The notes: generated by a model not told the origin, from the letters alone. Shown: positions 24,750 to 35,946, counted from the first letter of the stretch. The stretch: 51,993 nt of DNA from Pseudomonas sp. ISL-84 (GCA_018613035.1 JAGGRA010000072.1:1-51993), one strand, 5' to 3'. A program made the numbers and translations.

Positions 24750-24974
24750 TCAATCGTAACTTACACGTGTTCCATGGGTATAATCGGCTTCCTGCCTTTT
24801 TAGCCCGCCACGGCTCTCAATTTCTTCGACTATTTCTCTGTGAATGGTTTGTCCTTCGGAATTCAAATAGGGCATAATTTGCTGAAATGAATGATGGTAA
24901 AAAGCAAGTTCGCTATCCTTCCAGTCAGTTTTTGGCATCATGGAAAGCTCGGTCATATCACGGCCAACATACAT
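24750..24974 (-). CDS. yfhS: YfhS family protein
   Basis: 74-residue hydrophilic protein (MYVGRDMTELSMM, ELAFYHHSFQQIMPYLNSEG, TIHREIVEEIESRGG). Length and position between mutY and fabL match B. subtilis YfhS. Ribosome site GAAAGGAAG precedes the ATG. Function unknown. Confidence 0.85.
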   Translation of the reverse strand: MYVGRDMTELSMMPKTDWKDSELAFYHHSFQQIMPYLNSEGQTIHREIVEEIESRGGLKRQEADYTHGTRVSYD

Positions 24975-25147
24975 ATACTATCTTCCTTTCATCTCGATTT
25001 AATTAATGATAGTGTTTTAATCAGAATTGCCATCTATACATGGAAAAAGCTAAAATGATAAGCGAAACAGGGGATGTATTTTAAAATTCCCGGAATTTCA
25101 ATCCTTAAACAGATTAGATAAAGGAATACATAAAAGAAAGGAAATGA

Positions 25148-25900
<753 letters not shown>

Positions 25901-25987
25901 AATAATAATTGGATATTTTTGGTTTTGAAAAAAGTAGGATAGTTTCCTCCTCGCCGGGTTAAATTAATGAGCGTGGAGGTGATTACA

Positions 25988-26188
25988 ATGGCTAAACAAC
26001 CAAACCAAACTCAAGCTGGAACTAACGTACAAGAAGTAAGACAACAAAACGCTCAATCTGCAGGCCAAGCTGGTCAAGGACAATTCGGTACTGAATTTGC
26101 CAGCGAAACTAACGCTGCTGAAGTAAGACAGCAAAACCAGCAAGCTGAAGCTAAAAAAGGCCAAAACGCTGGCCGTCAAAGCCGCTAA
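25988..26188 (+). CDS. sspE: Gamma-type small acid-soluble spore protein
   Basis: 66-residue spore amino-acid store. Rich in Gln, Asn and Ala, with two copies of an EVRQQN(A/Q)Q element (residues about 16-23 and 39-46) flanking GTEFASETN, where TEFASET is the germination-protease cleavage site of gamma SASPs. ATG at 25988 follows GTGGAGGTG; the open frame upstream to 25967 begins with that ribosome site. Normally expressed in the forespore under sigma-G and degraded at germination. Followed by a strong terminator. Confidence 0.95.
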   Translation: MAKQPNQTQAGTNVQEVRQQNAQSAGQAGQGQFGTEFASETNAAEVRQQNQQAEAKKGQNAGRQSR

Positions 26189-26210
26189 TTAAAATTAGCT
26201 GTACTTAATT

Positions 26211-26248
26211 GAAACCGCCCTTCATTTGGAATGGGCGGTTTCTTTTTT
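26211..26248 (+). terminator. Terminator of sspE
   Basis: GAAACCGCCC / GGGCGGTTTC perfect stem followed by seven T. Confidence 0.95.
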
Positions 26249-26320
26249 TGGGTAAAAATGACTCTATTTTATCCATAAACCGGAACACTTGGTTGTTTGG
26301 TTTAATAGGGGGCATTAGAA

Positions 26321-26533
26321 CTATACGCCCATTTTGCGCAAAACATAATGCAATGCTAAAGAAATAAGCACAAATAGCGTAACTTTATCCAATGAAATTT
26401 GCTCAACTAGGGGAGTATGCGTTGAGCGGTCTGATGAATAAATAGACCACCAAACAGGTTCTAAATAAAAAGTGGAAATCATGAGCCATAAGAATAATAG
26501 TAAACATATCAAAGTCCAATAAAGTTTCATCAT
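26321..26533 (-). CDS. Small two-segment membrane protein, unrecognised
   Basis: 70 residues. First hydrophobic segment at about 5-22 (YWTLICLLLFLWLMIST), a loop with EPVWWSIYSSDRSTHTPLVEQ, second segment at about 50-63, and a short basic end (RKMGV). Start at the ATG at 26533 after GAGGAGTGATT; the longer frame to 26626 lacks a ribosome site. It has no recognised family and sits alone between sspE and ygaB. Confidence 0.65.
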   Translation of the reverse strand: MMKLYWTLICLLLFLWLMISTFYLEPVWWSIYSSDRSTHTPLVEQISLDKVTLFVLISLALHYVLRKMGV

Positions 26534-26701
26534 AATCACTCCTCGTATATTCAATAGTCGGTTATCAAAAGATTCCAGTTTTCCTAAGAAAAAGAGGAAT
26601 CGACAAAACTTCCATAAAGTCAACATAAGTAGTCAAAGGGTTGTAAGAAGGGGCAGCGAATAGTACATACTAGGAAAAATAATCGGGACGGTGAATCGAT
26701 C

Positions 26702-26953
26702 ATGAAAAACTTTAACAGTTTGGTGTCAGAGCAAATGAAAACAATGGAAAAGCTTCTTTATCTGCAAAGTGAATTGGAAAGATGCCAGGAGATTGAGGAA
26801 GAACTTAAAGCGATCCAACAGGAAACGGAATTGGAAAGTGTCCAGTACGAAATTGCAAGGATGAAAACTGAACTGAAAGAGATTCACAGTGTTTTTGAGG
26901 AACAGACCGAAGAGGTGATCCGCTCCTACCAGGAGGTAAATGTAACCGTATAA
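26702..26953 (+). CDS. ygaB: YgaB-like coiled-coil protein
   Basis: 83-residue, Glu-rich protein with a heptad pattern over most of its length (MEKLLYLQSELERCQEIEEEL onward), so probably a dimeric coiled coil in the cytoplasm. It matches YgaB by sequence pattern and its place between sspE and ygaC. Function unknown. A terminator follows at 27055. Confidence 0.85.
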   Translation: MKNFNSLVSEQMKTMEKLLYLQSELERCQEIEEELKAIQQETELESVQYEIARMKTELKEIHSVFEEQTEEVIRSYQEVNVTV

Positions 26954-27275
26954 AGAGCAGCTCTAACTTCTATTTGACTATAATTCGGCATCATATGATA
27001 AACAATTAAGTGATTTAAAAACATTTAAATTCAGCTATTATATCCTTTTTTGTCAGCCGTTGATACATTTCAATGGCTCTTTTGTTTTAAAATTTTCCTT
27101 TTACCGTTATAATAGTAGAAAACAGGAATCGTACTTTGTTGCCTTTTGTCTATGTATATTATTGAAATCATGCTGTATATGTTAAGCTTCGGCATGGAGG
27201 AGATGGCGCTTAAAAATGCGCAGAAATTTTTTTACAGGTTGCAAAGCTTCCGGAATAGGAAAGTAGGGGAAAAAA
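26954..27275. other. Intergenic region before ygaC
   Basis: Contains the ygaB terminator (27055-27086), a TATAAT at 27110-27115 with a poor -35, and a small GC hairpin (GCGC..AAAAAT..GCGC near 27206). No gene. Confidence 0.45.
27055..27086 (+). terminator. Terminator of ygaB
   Basis: AGCCGTTGA / TCAATGGCT stem (one wobble pair) followed by CTTTTGTTTT. Confidence 0.75.
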
Positions 27276-27806
27276 ATGGCGGTACCCATAGAAGGCGAAC
27301 CAATGCAAATTCACAGCTATAAACATAATGGGCATATCCACCGCGTCTGGGAGGAAACAACCGTATTAAAGGGGACACAAAATTTAGTGATTGGCGGTAA
27401 TGACCGGACGATTGTAACAGAATCTGACGGAAGAACGTGGGTTACAAGAGAGCCAGCCATTTGTTATTTTCATTCCCAGCACTGGTTTAATGTGATTGGA
27501 ATGATTCGGGAGGACGGAGTTTATTACTACTGCAACATTAGCTCGCCATTTATTTTTGACGGAGAAGCGTTAAAGTATATTGACTATGATCTGGACATTA
27601 AGGTTTTTCCGGATATGACGTTTAATCTATTGGACGAAGATGAGTATGAACGGCACCGTCAGGAAATGAATTATCCCGATGTAATTGACAGCATCCTAAA
27701 ATCCAATGTGGATAACCTCATCCATTGGATCCGCCAGAGAAAGGGCCCTTTTGCACCGGATTTTATTGATATATGGTATGAACGATACTTAACTTACAGA
27801 CGCTAA
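27276..27806 (+). CDS. ygaC: Nucleoside tri-/diphosphate phosphatase, DUF402 family
   Basis: 176 residues, the same length as B. subtilis YgaC and highly similar to S. aureus Ntdp, which hydrolyses nucleoside tri- and diphosphates. Conserved stretches are [49 protein letters not shown] with the acidic [20 protein letters not shown] and [10 protein letters not shown]. The acidic clusters bind Mg2+ in the family. Cytoplasmic. Start ATG after GTAGGGGAAAA. Followed by a terminator, then ygaD, as in B. subtilis. Confidence 0.92.
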   Translation: MAVPIEGEPMQIHSYKHNGHIHRVWEETTVLKGTQNLVIGGNDRTIVTESDGRTWVTREPAICYFHSQHWFNVIGMIREDGVYYYCNISSPFIFDGEALKYIDYDLDIKVFPDMTFNLLDEDEYERHRQEMNYPDVIDSILKSNVDNLIHWIRQRKGPFAPDFIDIWYERYLTYRR

Positions 27807-27834
27807 AAAAAGTGGTGAAATTGCCAAAATAACG

Positions 27835-27866
27835 CCTGTTGGACCTCGGGTCAGCAGGTTTTTATT
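27835..27866 (+). terminator. Terminator of ygaC
   Basis: CCTGTTGGACC / GGTCAGCAGG stem with a bulge and a TCG apex, followed by TTTTTATTTTT. Confidence 0.8.
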
Positions 27867-28093
27867 TTTGGCTTATTTTTGCATGTTTGCTGGGATTAGG
27901 GGTAATTTTAAGAAAATAACTGTCCATTTGAGGAGATGGAGCTTTTTAAATCAACAGGTTCTTACTTTTACGGGAGCATTACGGGCAATAAACAATTTGC
28001 TCCATTTTTCAGCGAAAACAAGGATATATCAATGATCAGCTTTTATTTCAACGTTAGTAAAGCAGAATTAGATAGAGAGGGGGAGCGAGCAGG

Positions 28094-29842
28094 TTGGACA
28101 GTATAAAAAGATATTTAAAATTTGTAAAGCCGTATCGCCTTCAGATTATCGGAACCATCATAATTGGCATTATTAAGTTTGCCATTCCGCTGTTGATTCC
28201 GCTTCTGATCAAGTATGTTATTGATGATATTATCGGCAATGAGGCATTAAGCCAGAGCGACAAAACAAATACACTTTTAATCGTTATGGGAATCATGATC
28301 GCGGTGTTTGTCGTTGCACGGCCACCGATTGAGTATTACCGGCAATATTTTGCCCAGTGGGTGGCAAGCAAAATTTTATTTGATATCCGAGATAAGCTTT
28401 TTACCCATATTCAAAAGCTGAGCTTTAAGTTTTACGCTAATAACCGAACGGGGGAAGTTATCTCGAGGGTTATTAATGATGTGGAGCAGACCAAGACCTT
28501 TGTTGTAACCGGGCTAATGAATCTTTGGCTTGATGTAGCGACTATTTTAATCGCTGTTGTGATCATGCTAAATATGGATGTTACCCTGACAATTGTATCG
28601 CTGCTTTTATTTCCGTTTTATGCTTTTTCAGTTAAATACTTTTTCGGGAATCTCAGAAAGCTGACGAGAGCCCGCTCACAGGCTCTCGCGGAGGTCCAGG
28701 GATATTTGCATGAACGGGTCCAGGGGATGGCTGTAGTGAAAAGCTTTGCCATTGAAGATTATGAACAAACCCAATTTGATGCACAAAATAAAAACTTCCT
28801 GACGAAAGCGATCGACCATACAAAATGGAATGCAAAGGCATTTGCTGTCGTTAATACGATTACTGATGTTTCACCGCTTCTTGTTATTGGCTATTCAGGT
28901 TATCAAGTAATTCAGGGTGATATCTCACTTGGTGTGATGATGGCGTTTATTGCCTATATCGACAGGCTATACAGCCCTCTTAGAAGGCTTGTAAATTCAT
29001 CGACAACTTTAACACAATCGATTGCTTCCATGGACCGGGTTTTCGAATTGATAGATGAGGAATACGATATAGATGACGCGCCTGATGCCATTGAATGCCG
29101 GGATGTAAAAGGCCATATCCAGTTCGAAAACGTAAGCTTTTCATACAATGAGAATGAAGCTTCTGTACTAAAAGGTATATCACTTGATGTAAAGGAAGGG
29201 GAAACAATTGCGCTTGTTGGAATGAGTGGCGGCGGAAAGTCTTCATTGGTCGGCCTGATCCCGCGTTTTTATGATGTAACCGAAGGAAGAGTTCTGCTTG
29301 ATGGCACGGACATCCGTTCCTTTAAAGTTAGAAGCCTGCGCGATAAAATTGGTATGGTGCTCCAGGATAATATCTTGTTTAGTGAATCAGTAAAAACAAA
29401 TATTCTTCTTGGCAAGCCGGAAGCAACAGATGAAGAAGTAGTCGAAGCTGCCAAAGCTGCCAATGCACACGAGTTTATCATGAATTTGCCTGATGGGTAT
29501 GAAACAAAGGTCGGCGAACGCGGTGTCAAACTATCGGGGGGACAAAAGCAGCGGATTGCCATTGCGAGAATCTTTTTGAAGAATCCGCCTATCCTTGTTT
29601 TGGATGAAGCGACTTCTGCTTTAGACCTTGAGAGTGAGCATCTGATACAGGAAGCACTTGAAAAATTGGCAAAGGATCGTACGACCTTTATCGTGGCACA
29701 TCGTCTTTCCACGATCACCCATGCTGATCGAATTATCCTAATAGAGCATGGAGAAATTTCGGAAGCGGGAAGTCATGAAGAATTAATGAAAAAACATGGA
29801 AATTATTATAAGCTATTTCAAGTTCAGCAGCTTGAACATTAG
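28094..29842 (+). CDS. ygaD: ABC exporter, homodimeric type (YgaD)
   Basis: Half-transporter of 582 residues: six membrane helices (about 15-310) and an ATPase domain. All ATPase motifs are canonical: Walker A GMSGGGKS, signature LSGGQ, Walker B LVLDEAT with catalytic Glu and switch IAHRLST, so it can work as a homodimer, unlike the pair at 10748-14300. Start is TTG at 28094 after GAGAGGGGGAGC. It resembles MsbA/Sav1866-type lipid or drug exporters and matches B. subtilis YgaD by position after ygaC. Substrate unknown. Confidence 0.9.
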   Translation: MDSIKRYLKFVKPYRLQIIGTIIIGIIKFAIPLLIPLLIKYVIDDIIGNEALSQSDKTNTLLIVMGIMIAVFVVARPPIEYYRQYFAQWVASKILFDIRDKLFTHIQKLSFKFYANNRTGEVISRVINDVEQTKTFVVTGLMNLWLDVATILIAVVIMLNMDVTLTIVSLLLFPFYAFSVKYFFGNLRKLTRARSQALAEVQGYLHERVQGMAVVKSFAIEDYEQTQFDAQNKNFLTKAIDHTKWNAKAFAVVNTITDVSPLLVIGYSGYQVIQGDISLGVMMAFIAYIDRLYSPLRRLVNSSTTLTQSIASMDRVFELIDEEYDIDDAPDAIECRDVKGHIQFENVSFSYNENEASVLKGISLDVKEGETIALVGMSGGGKSSLVGLIPRFYDVTEGRVLLDGTDIRSFKVRSLRDKIGMVLQDNILFSESVKTNILLGKPEATDEEVVEAAKAANAHEFIMNLPDGYETKVGERGVKLSGGQKQRIAIARIFLKNPPILVLDEATSALDLESEHLIQEALEKLAKDRTTFIVAHRLSTITHADRIILIEHGEISEAGSHEELMKKHGNYYKLFQVQQLEH

Positions 29843-29846
29843 GACT

Positions 29847-29878
29847 AAAAGCTGGCTCTAAAGAGAGCCGGCTTTTTT
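29847..29878 (+). terminator. Terminator of ygaD
   Basis: AAAAGCTGGCTCT / AGAGCCGGCTTTT (one wobble pair) with a 4-nt loop and six T. Confidence 0.93.
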
Positions 29879-30179
29879 GGTACTCTTTTATGGTAGTGCG
29901 TTAAATTGCTATAGTGTAACAATATTTTAAGTAGTAAAAAACTGTCATTAAGGTCCAGCTTTTTCATAGATATTAGTAGAAAACGATTAAATTTCTAGTC
30001 GGAAAGATATAGAATGACGTCAAAATATATATAATGTTTACTATATTTAAATAATTTAGAAAAATGAGTAGACTTCGACAATCTTTTTTTATAGAATGAA
30101 AAAAAGAGTGACCTAAAGTCCAAATTGTTAAAAATGTCCTATTTCATAGGAAAGGGACGATCAAGAAAGGAGTATCCGT
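29879..30179. other. Intergenic region before the dipeptide importer
   Basis: Very AT-rich. A TATAAT lies at 30030-30035 without a good -35 partner. No gene, RNA motif or clear operator recognised. Confidence 0.4.
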
Positions 30180-31196
30180 GTGACTCAAGCTCCAGTTTTA
30201 GATGTAAAGCAGCTAAGGACTTCCTTTTTCTCTTCGGATGGTGAAGTACCTGCCGTCGATGATATAAGCTTCTCAGTTAATAAAGGAGAGGTCCTTGGAA
30301 TAGTCGGCGAGTCCGGCTGCGGAAAGAGTGTTACTTCTCTATCCATAATGAAACTGATTCCACAGCCGCCGGGGAAAATTGTTGGCGGAGAAATTCTTTT
30401 AGACGGCGAAAATCTAGTGAACGCCTCAGAAAAAAGAATGCGGGAAATAAGAGGCAATGAAGTGGCGATGATTTTTCAGGAGCCGATGACATCATTGAAT
30501 CCTTTATTCACGATTGGCGATCAGCTAATAGAAGGCATTAAAATACATAAAAAAGTAAACAAGAAGGCTGCTTTCCAGCAGGCAGTTGAAATGCTGAAGC
30601 TTGTCGGCCTGCCGAGAGCAGAGCAAATTATGAAGGAATATCCTCATCAGCTTTCCGGAGGGATGAGGCAGAGGGTGATGATCGCGATGGCTTTGTCCTG
30701 CCATCCGCGTCTCCTGATTGCCGATGAGCCGACAACCGCGCTCGACGTAACGATACAGGCTCAAATCCTTTCCCTGATGAAGGACCTTAATGAGAAACTC
30801 GATACAGCAATTATTATGATTACCCATGATTTAGGCGTGGTCGCGGAAGTTTGCGAGCGGGTCATTGTCATGTATGCCGGAAAAATCGTCGAAGAAGCGC
30901 CGGTAGAAGAAATTTTTAAAAATCCGAAGCACCCTTATACACAGGGGCTGCTTCTATCTGTACCGGATGTCCGGGAAAAGAAAGATCGTCTATATTCTAT
31001 ACCAGGAAATGTGCCAAAGCCGGGGTCAATCAAGACAGGCTGCCGATTTGCAGCACGCTGCGAGTTTGTCCATGACCGCTGCATGGCTGAAAGTCCTCCG
31101 CTTTACCATGTTGAAGAGGCAGAACAGCACACTGTGCGCTGTTTCCTGCACGAGTCAGGAGGTGTAGTGAATGACCGAAGTGCTGTTGGAAGTTAA
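30180..31196 (+). CDS. dppD: Dipeptide/oligopeptide ABC transporter ATPase DppD
   Basis: ATPase subunit of a peptide importer, 338 residues. Walker A GESGCGKS at 43-50, signature LSGGMRQR, Walker B LLIADEPT and switch ITHDLGV. The C-terminal oligopeptide-transporter extension has the cysteine pattern [16 protein letters not shown] plus a later Cys; in some DppD proteins these cysteines hold a [4Fe-4S] cluster. GTG start at 30180 after AAAGGAG. It is the first gene of a D-F-A-B-C operon and overlaps dppF by 26 bp. Confidence 0.92.
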   Translation: MTQAPVLDVKQLRTSFFSSDGEVPAVDDISFSVNKGEVLGIVGESGCGKSVTSLSIMKLIPQPPGKIVGGEILLDGENLVNASEKRMREIRGNEVAMIFQEPMTSLNPLFTIGDQLIEGIKIHKKVNKKAAFQQAVEMLKLVGLPRAEQIMKEYPHQLSGGMRQRVMIAMALSCHPRLLIADEPTTALDVTIQAQILSLMKDLNEKLDTAIIMITHDLGVVAEVCERVIVMYAGKIVEEAPVEEIFKNPKHPYTQGLLLSVPDVREKKDRLYSIPGNVPKPGSIKTGCRFAARCEFVHDRCMAESPPLYHVEEAEQHTVRCFLHESGGVVNDRSAVGS

Positions 31197-32142
31197 TCAA
31201 TTAAAAAAGTACTTTCCTGTGACAGGCGGACTTTTTGGCAGAAAAACAGGTGATGTTAAAGCAGTTGATGACATTAGTTTCTTTGTTAATAAAGGTGAAA
31301 CGCTTGGTCTTGTAGGTGAGTCGGGTTGCGGCAAATCCACAACAGGAAGAATGCTGATGCGCCTGATTGAACCAACAGAAGGAAAAGTGGTTTTCGAGGG
31401 CAAAGACCTGACAAGCTTAAGCTCAGGGGAAATGCGCAAAATGAGAAAGGAAATGCAAATGGTGTTTCAGGATCCGTTTGCTTCCTTGAATCCCCGCCAT
31501 ACGGTTGAACAGATTTTGGAAGAGCCGCTTATCGTCCATGGCATTGGCGACAAAGAGGAACGAAAACGAAGGGTAAGGGAAATGCTTGAAGTTGTCGGCC
31601 TTAGCAGCTACCATGCAAAACGCTACCCTCATCAGTTCAGCGGTGGCCAAAGGCAGAGAATCGGAATTGCGAGGGCACTTATGACAAAGCCTAAGCTGAT
31701 TATTGCTGATGAACCAGTTTCAGCCCTCGATGTTTCGATTCAATCACAGGTATTAAACCTGCTTGAAGATTTGCAGAAGGAATTTCAGCTTACTTATATA
31801 TTCATTGCCCATGATCTGGGGGTGGTTAAACATATCAGTGATAGAGTTGGAGTTATGTATCTTGGAAGGCTGGTAGAAATCACAACAGCGGATCAGCTTT
31901 ACGATAAACCGCTGCATCCGTATACGCGAGCTTTGCTTGGTGCAGTTCCAGTTCCAGATCCGACATTAAAGAAAGATAGGGAGCTTTTAACCGGGGATAT
32001 TCCAAGCCCGCAGAATCCTCCAGCAGGATGTGCTTTCCACACGAGATGCAAAGAATGCATGGATATCTGTAAAACAGAAAGACCTCAATTAGAGGAAATT
32101 GAACCTGGTCACTTTGCAGCCTGTCATTTATACAGGTCTTGA
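31171..32142 (+). CDS. dppF: Dipeptide/oligopeptide ABC transporter ATPase DppF
   Basis: Second ATPase, 323 residues. Walker A GESGCGKS at about 46-53, signature FSGGQRQR, Walker [13 protein letters not shown] and switch IAHDLGV. It too ends in a cysteine-bearing tail ([16 protein letters not shown] and a final Cys). ATG at 31171 after AGGAGGTG inside the end of dppD, indicating coupled translation. DppD and DppF form the ATPase heterodimer. Confidence 0.92.
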   Translation: MTEVLLEVNQLKKYFPVTGGLFGRKTGDVKAVDDISFFVNKGETLGLVGESGCGKSTTGRMLMRLIEPTEGKVVFEGKDLTSLSSGEMRKMRKEMQMVFQDPFASLNPRHTVEQILEEPLIVHGIGDKEERKRRVREMLEVVGLSSYHAKRYPHQFSGGQRQRIGIARALMTKPKLIIADEPVSALDVSIQSQVLNLLEDLQKEFQLTYIFIAHDLGVVKHISDRVGVMYLGRLVEITTADQLYDKPLHPYTRALLGAVPVPDPTLKKDRELLTGDIPSPQNPPAGCAFHTRCKECMDICKTERPQLEEIEPGHFAACHLYRS

Positions 32143-32227
32143 TGAGCTGGCAAAAATGACAGCGCTGCATGGATGATAAATATGTAAAAATGCCTGCAAA
32201 GCAGGCGAAAGAAAAAGGGGGAAAACA

Positions 32228-33835
32228 ATGAAGAAGCGCAATGGTATTTGGTTCCTTGTTGCAGCTATGCTTCTGTCACTGGCACTAGCCGGCTGCAGCA
32301 GCAACTCAAGCAGCGGAACAAAGGAAGAGGATAATGAGAAAGGCACAGATACAGAAGAAACATCTTCAGGAGGTACGCTTGTTTTTGGACGCGGCGGTGA
32401 TTCTACTTCACTTGATCCGGCCATTACAACAGAAGGTGAATCTTTTAAAGTTACAAAAAACATTTATGAAACACTTATTAACTTCGGTGAGCAGGATACT
32501 GAAATTGAAGCGGGCCTTGCTACTGAATGGGAAACAAGCGAAGATGGCCTGAAGCACACATTAAAGCTTCGCGAAGGCGTTAAGTTCCACGACGGAACAG
32601 ATTTCAATGCGGAAGCAGTTGTCTTCAACTTTGAAAGATGGAAAGCAGGAAGCGCTGAGCAATTCTACTATTACAACTCTCAATTTGGAGATAAGATCTC
32701 TGAAGTTAAAGCAGTTGACGATTATACAGTAGAGTTTATTTTAAACAAGCCAATTGCTCCATTCCTAAAGAATCTGGCTATGTCTCCATTTGGCATTGCC
32801 AGTCCGGCTGCTGTTGAACAGCACGGGGATAAGTTCCTTCAAAACCCTGTAGGAACAGGTCCTTTTAAATTCCAGGAATTGAAGCCCAATGACCGTATCA
32901 CTCTTGTAAAAAATGAGGATTACTGGCAAGAAGGACTGCCTAAGTTAGATCAAGTAATCTTCCGAGTTATTCCTGAAAATTCTGCACGTTTGAATGCATT
33001 GGCTACAGGCGAGGTTGACCTGATTGATGGCGTTAACTTCAGTGATGTAGGACAAATCGAAGGAAATCCTGATTTACAGGTGTTTGAGCGTCCAACACTA
33101 AACGTTGCTTATCTTGGATTAACAAGCACTCGCGGACCATTGAAAGAAAAGCTGGTACGCCAGGCACTTAACTATGCAGTTGATAAGCAAGCATTAATCG
33201 ACGCATTCTATGCTGGCGCTGCTGAACCTGCGAAAAACCCAATGCCTCCAGTTGTAGCAGGATATAACGATGATGTTCAAGATTATGAGTACAACCCTGA
33301 GAAGGCGAAAGAACTTTTAAAAGAAGCAGGTTATGAAGACGGATTTGAAATGGAACTATGGGCTATGCCTGTTCCTAGACCATACATGCCAGATGGACAA
33401 AAAGTGGCAGAAGCTCTTCAAGCCAACTTTGATGCGATCGGCGTAAAAGCTAAAATTGTTTCTTATGAGTGGGGTACTTACCTGGATAAAGCCAAGAATG
33501 GTGAAGCAGATACATTCTTGCTTGGCTGGACAGGCGATAACGGAGATGCCGATAACTTCTTATACGTACTTCTTGACCAGGACAGCATTGGTTCCAATAA
33601 CTACTCTTACTACCAAAACCCTGAAGTGCATGAATTATTGGTGAAAGCACAAGCAAGTGCAGACCAGGCAGAGCGTGAAGAGCTATACAAACAAGCTCAG
33701 CTTCTTATCAAAGAAGATGCTCCATGGATTCCGCTTGTACACTCAAGGCCAATCCTTGCGGGTAAAGCAGATATCTCAGGCTTCAAGCCGCATCCAACAG
33801 GTTCTGATTTATTATCAACTGTTGAATTTAAATAA
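32228..33835 (+). CDS. dppA: Dipeptide-binding lipoprotein, DppA-like
   Basis: Extracellular receptor of the importer, 535 residues. Lipoprotein signal with Cys23 (LALAGC), then a Ser/Glu-rich linker and a family-5 solute-binding fold from about residue 55. It shares distinctive stretches with E. coli DppA: NDDVQDYEYNPEKAKELLKE, LWAMPVPRPYMP, YEWGTYLDKAKNGE and GWTGDNGDADNF. Hence dipeptide (or, as in some DppA relatives, haem or glutathione) binding is likelier than long peptides. Ribosome site AAAGGGGG. It lies between the ATPase and permease genes, the app-type order. Confidence 0.9.
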   Translation: MKKRNGIWFLVAAMLLSLALAGCSSNSSSGTKEEDNEKGTDTEETSSGGTLVFGRGGDSTSLDPAITTEGESFKVTKNIYETLINFGEQDTEIEAGLATEWETSEDGLKHTLKLREGVKFHDGTDFNAEAVVFNFERWKAGSAEQFYYYNSQFGDKISEVKAVDDYTVEFILNKPIAPFLKNLAMSPFGIASPAAVEQHGDKFLQNPVGTGPFKFQELKPNDRITLVKNEDYWQEGLPKLDQVIFRVIPENSARLNALATGEVDLIDGVNFSDVGQIEGNPDLQVFERPTLNVAYLGLTSTRGPLKEKLVRQALNYAVDKQALIDAFYAGAAEPAKNPMPPVVAGYNDDVQDYEYNPEKAKELLKEAGYEDGFEMELWAMPVPRPYMPDGQKVAEALQANFDAIGVKAKIVSYEWGTYLDKAKNGEADTFLLGWTGDNGDADNFLYVLLDQDSIGSNNYSYYQNPEVHELLVKAQASADQAEREELYKQAQLLIKEDAPWIPLVHSRPILAGKADISGFKPHPTGSDLLSTVEFK

Positions 33836-33914
33836 GATTATAGTCTGAGGAGATTTACGGACTCTCAGTCATGACAATGAAAATTGCAAGAGAGTTATAC
33901 TTCTTATAATCCAA

Positions 33915-33948
33915 GGAAAGGGGAGTACAGTTTTGTATCTCCCTTTTC
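33915..33948 (+). terminator. Intra-operon hairpin after dppA
   Basis: AAAGGGGAGTAC pairs imperfectly with GTATCTCCCTTTT, followed by a short T-containing run. A partial terminator here would favour receptor over permease expression. Confidence 0.5.
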
Positions 33949-33993
33949 TATTCCAAAATATTGTACCAACCTTCAAGAGAGGTGAAACCTGTA

Positions 33994-34998
33994 ATGATGT
34001 CCTATACGATCAAACGAATTTTTTCACTAATACCGGTATTACTTGGACTTTCCCTAATCGTCTTTTTTATGATTCGGGCAATCCCCGGAGACCCGGCACA
34101 GATTATTCTGGGACAATTGGCAACAAAAGAGGCTGTGGAGGCATTAACGAAGCAGCTGGGGCTGGATCAGCCATGGTACCTTCAATATTTTACATATCTA
34201 GGCGGGCTTTTGACTGGTGACCTTGGAGAGTCAATTAGAACAAAGTCAGAAATTAGCCAGGAAATTTGGCCGTATTTGGCTGCCACTATGGAGCTGACAT
34301 TTGTAGCGATGTTAATTGCAGTTTTTATAGGTGTAAATGCAGGTATTATCAGTGCCTGGTACCAAAATTCATGGTTTGACTATGTAGCCATGGTGCTTGC
34401 ACTTATTGGCGTATCCATGCCAATCTTCTGGCTTGGCTTGATGGAGCAATGGGCGTTTGCGATAAAGCTGGATTGGCTGCCAACGTCCGGCAGGGAAGAG
34501 GTAAGAAACCCTGTAACGGCCATTACACATATTTATATGATTGATACCCTTCTGCAGGGGAGGATGGATCAATTCTGGGATGTTATCAAGCATTTGATTT
34601 TGCCTGCATTTGCATTAGCCACCATACCAATGGCTATAATTGCGAGAATTACGCGCTCGACGATGCTTGAGGTAATGAGATCTGATTTTATCAGAACAGC
34701 CAGGGCAAAAGGCTTAAGAATGTTCTGGGTTGTTTATAAACATTCATTAAAAAATGCAATTATTCCGGTTCTAACGATTATCGGCCTGCAAATGGGCTTG
34801 TTGCTTGGTGGAGCGATATTAACGGAAACGATTTTCAGCTGGCCTGGAATCGGCCGATATATATATGAAGCCATTAATTACCGGGATTATCCCGTTATTC
34901 AATCTGGAATTCTTGTGATTGCTTTTTTCTTTGTCATGATCAATTTAGTGGTGGACTTGCTTTATGCAGCAATAGATCCGCGCATTAAATATAACTAA
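33994..34998 (+). CDS. dppB: Dipeptide ABC transporter permease DppB
   Basis: Membrane subunit of 334 residues with six segments. MSYTIKRIFSLIPVLLGLS at the start, PGDPAQIILG, and the ATPase-coupling EAA loop DFIRTARAKGLRMFWVVYKH are typical of DppB. ATG at 33994 after AGAGAGGTG; the frame upstream to 33961 has no ribosome site. Followed by dppC after 16 bp. Confidence 0.92.
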   Translation: MMSYTIKRIFSLIPVLLGLSLIVFFMIRAIPGDPAQIILGQLATKEAVEALTKQLGLDQPWYLQYFTYLGGLLTGDLGESIRTKSEISQEIWPYLAATMELTFVAMLIAVFIGVNAGIISAWYQNSWFDYVAMVLALIGVSMPIFWLGLMEQWAFAIKLDWLPTSGREEVRNPVTAITHIYMIDTLLQGRMDQFWDVIKHLILPAFALATIPMAIIARITRSTMLEVMRSDFIRTARAKGLRMFWVVYKHSLKNAIIPVLTIIGLQMGLLLGGAILTETIFSWPGIGRYIYEAINYRDYPVIQSGILVIAFFFVMINLVVDLLYAAIDPRIKYN

Positions 34999-35014
34999 GG
35001 AGGGGGAGAATAGC

Positions 35015-35914
35015 TTGGAACTTTCAACTCAAAAAGACCTTCAGCCGCCGATTATGCCAGCTGATGAAAAAGTGGTTTCCCCCTGGATGGAAGCATGGAG
35101 GAGCTTTAGAAAAAACAAATTGGCTTTGATTGGATCAATCATCGTCTTATTCTTTATTCTTCTGGCTGTTTTTGCACCGCTCATTGCACCGCAGGGGATA
35201 AATGAACAAATGCTTTCAAAAAGGCTCCAAGCCCCATCGAGTGAGCATTGGTTTGGAACGGATGACTTTGGAAGGGATATTTTATCGAGGGTTATTTATG
35301 GTGCGAGAATCTCTTTATGGGTCGGATTTCTGGCAGTAATGGGATCCATTGTTGTCGGGTGCCTTCTGGGTGTAGTCGCAGGCTACTATGGCAAATGGGT
35401 TGATGCAATTATTTCTCGTGTTTTTGATATTATGCTTGCTTTCCCAAGTATTTTGCTGGCGATTGCGATTGTAGCTGTTTTGGGGCCATCATTGCGAAAT
35501 GCCCTGATTGCGATCGCGGTCATTAATATACCAAACTTCGGAAGGCTTATCCGTTCGCGGGTACTAAGTGTAAAACAGGAAGAGTATATTATGGCTGCAA
35601 AAGCGGTTGGAATGAGCAACAGCCGCATTCTCTTCAAGCACGTGCTGCCGAATAGTATGGCGCCGATCATTGTGCAGGGGACCCTTGCTATTGCGACTGC
35701 CATTATAGAAGCAGCTGCATTAGGATTCCTTGGACTTGGTGCAGAGGCTCCGAATCCTGAATGGGGTAAAATGCTGGCTGATGCAAAAGCATATCTTGTA
35801 CAGGCTCCATGGACGATGATTTTCCCAGGTCTGGCGATTATGCTTACTGTTCTCGGTTTTAACTTAATGGGGGACGGACTAAGAGATGCTCTCGATCCGA
35901 GAATGAAGAATTAA
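35015..35914 (+). CDS. dppC: Dipeptide ABC transporter permease DppC
   Basis: Second membrane subunit, 299 residues, with the N-terminal OppC-type first segment (about 35-57), HWFGTDDFGRDILSRVIYG, and coupling loop EEYIMAAKAVGMSNSRILFKH. TTG start at 35015 after AAGGAGGGGG. Closes the operon; a bidirectional terminator follows. Confidence 0.92.
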   Translation: MELSTQKDLQPPIMPADEKVVSPWMEAWRSFRKNKLALIGSIIVLFFILLAVFAPLIAPQGINEQMLSKRLQAPSSEHWFGTDDFGRDILSRVIYGARISLWVGFLAVMGSIVVGCLLGVVAGYYGKWVDAIISRVFDIMLAFPSILLAIAIVAVLGPSLRNALIAIAVINIPNFGRLIRSRVLSVKQEEYIMAAKAVGMSNSRILFKHVLPNSMAPIIVQGTLAIATAIIEAAALGFLGLGAEAPNPEWGKMLADAKAYLVQAPWTMIFPGLAIMLTVLGFNLMGDGLRDALDPRMKN

Positions 35915-35916
35915 CC

Positions 35917-35946
35917 TAAAAAAGCAGCTGAGACCCAGCTGCTTTT
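35917..35946. terminator. Bidirectional terminator
   Basis: AAAAAGCAGCT / AGCTGCTTTTT stem with an 8-nt loop between convergent dppC and ygaE. Confidence 0.92.

Noticed and set aside
27194-27322. 42-codon frame overlapping the start of ygaC
   Set aside because: No ribosome site before its ATG, overlaps a well-supported gene in another frame, and the composition is not protein-like at the end.
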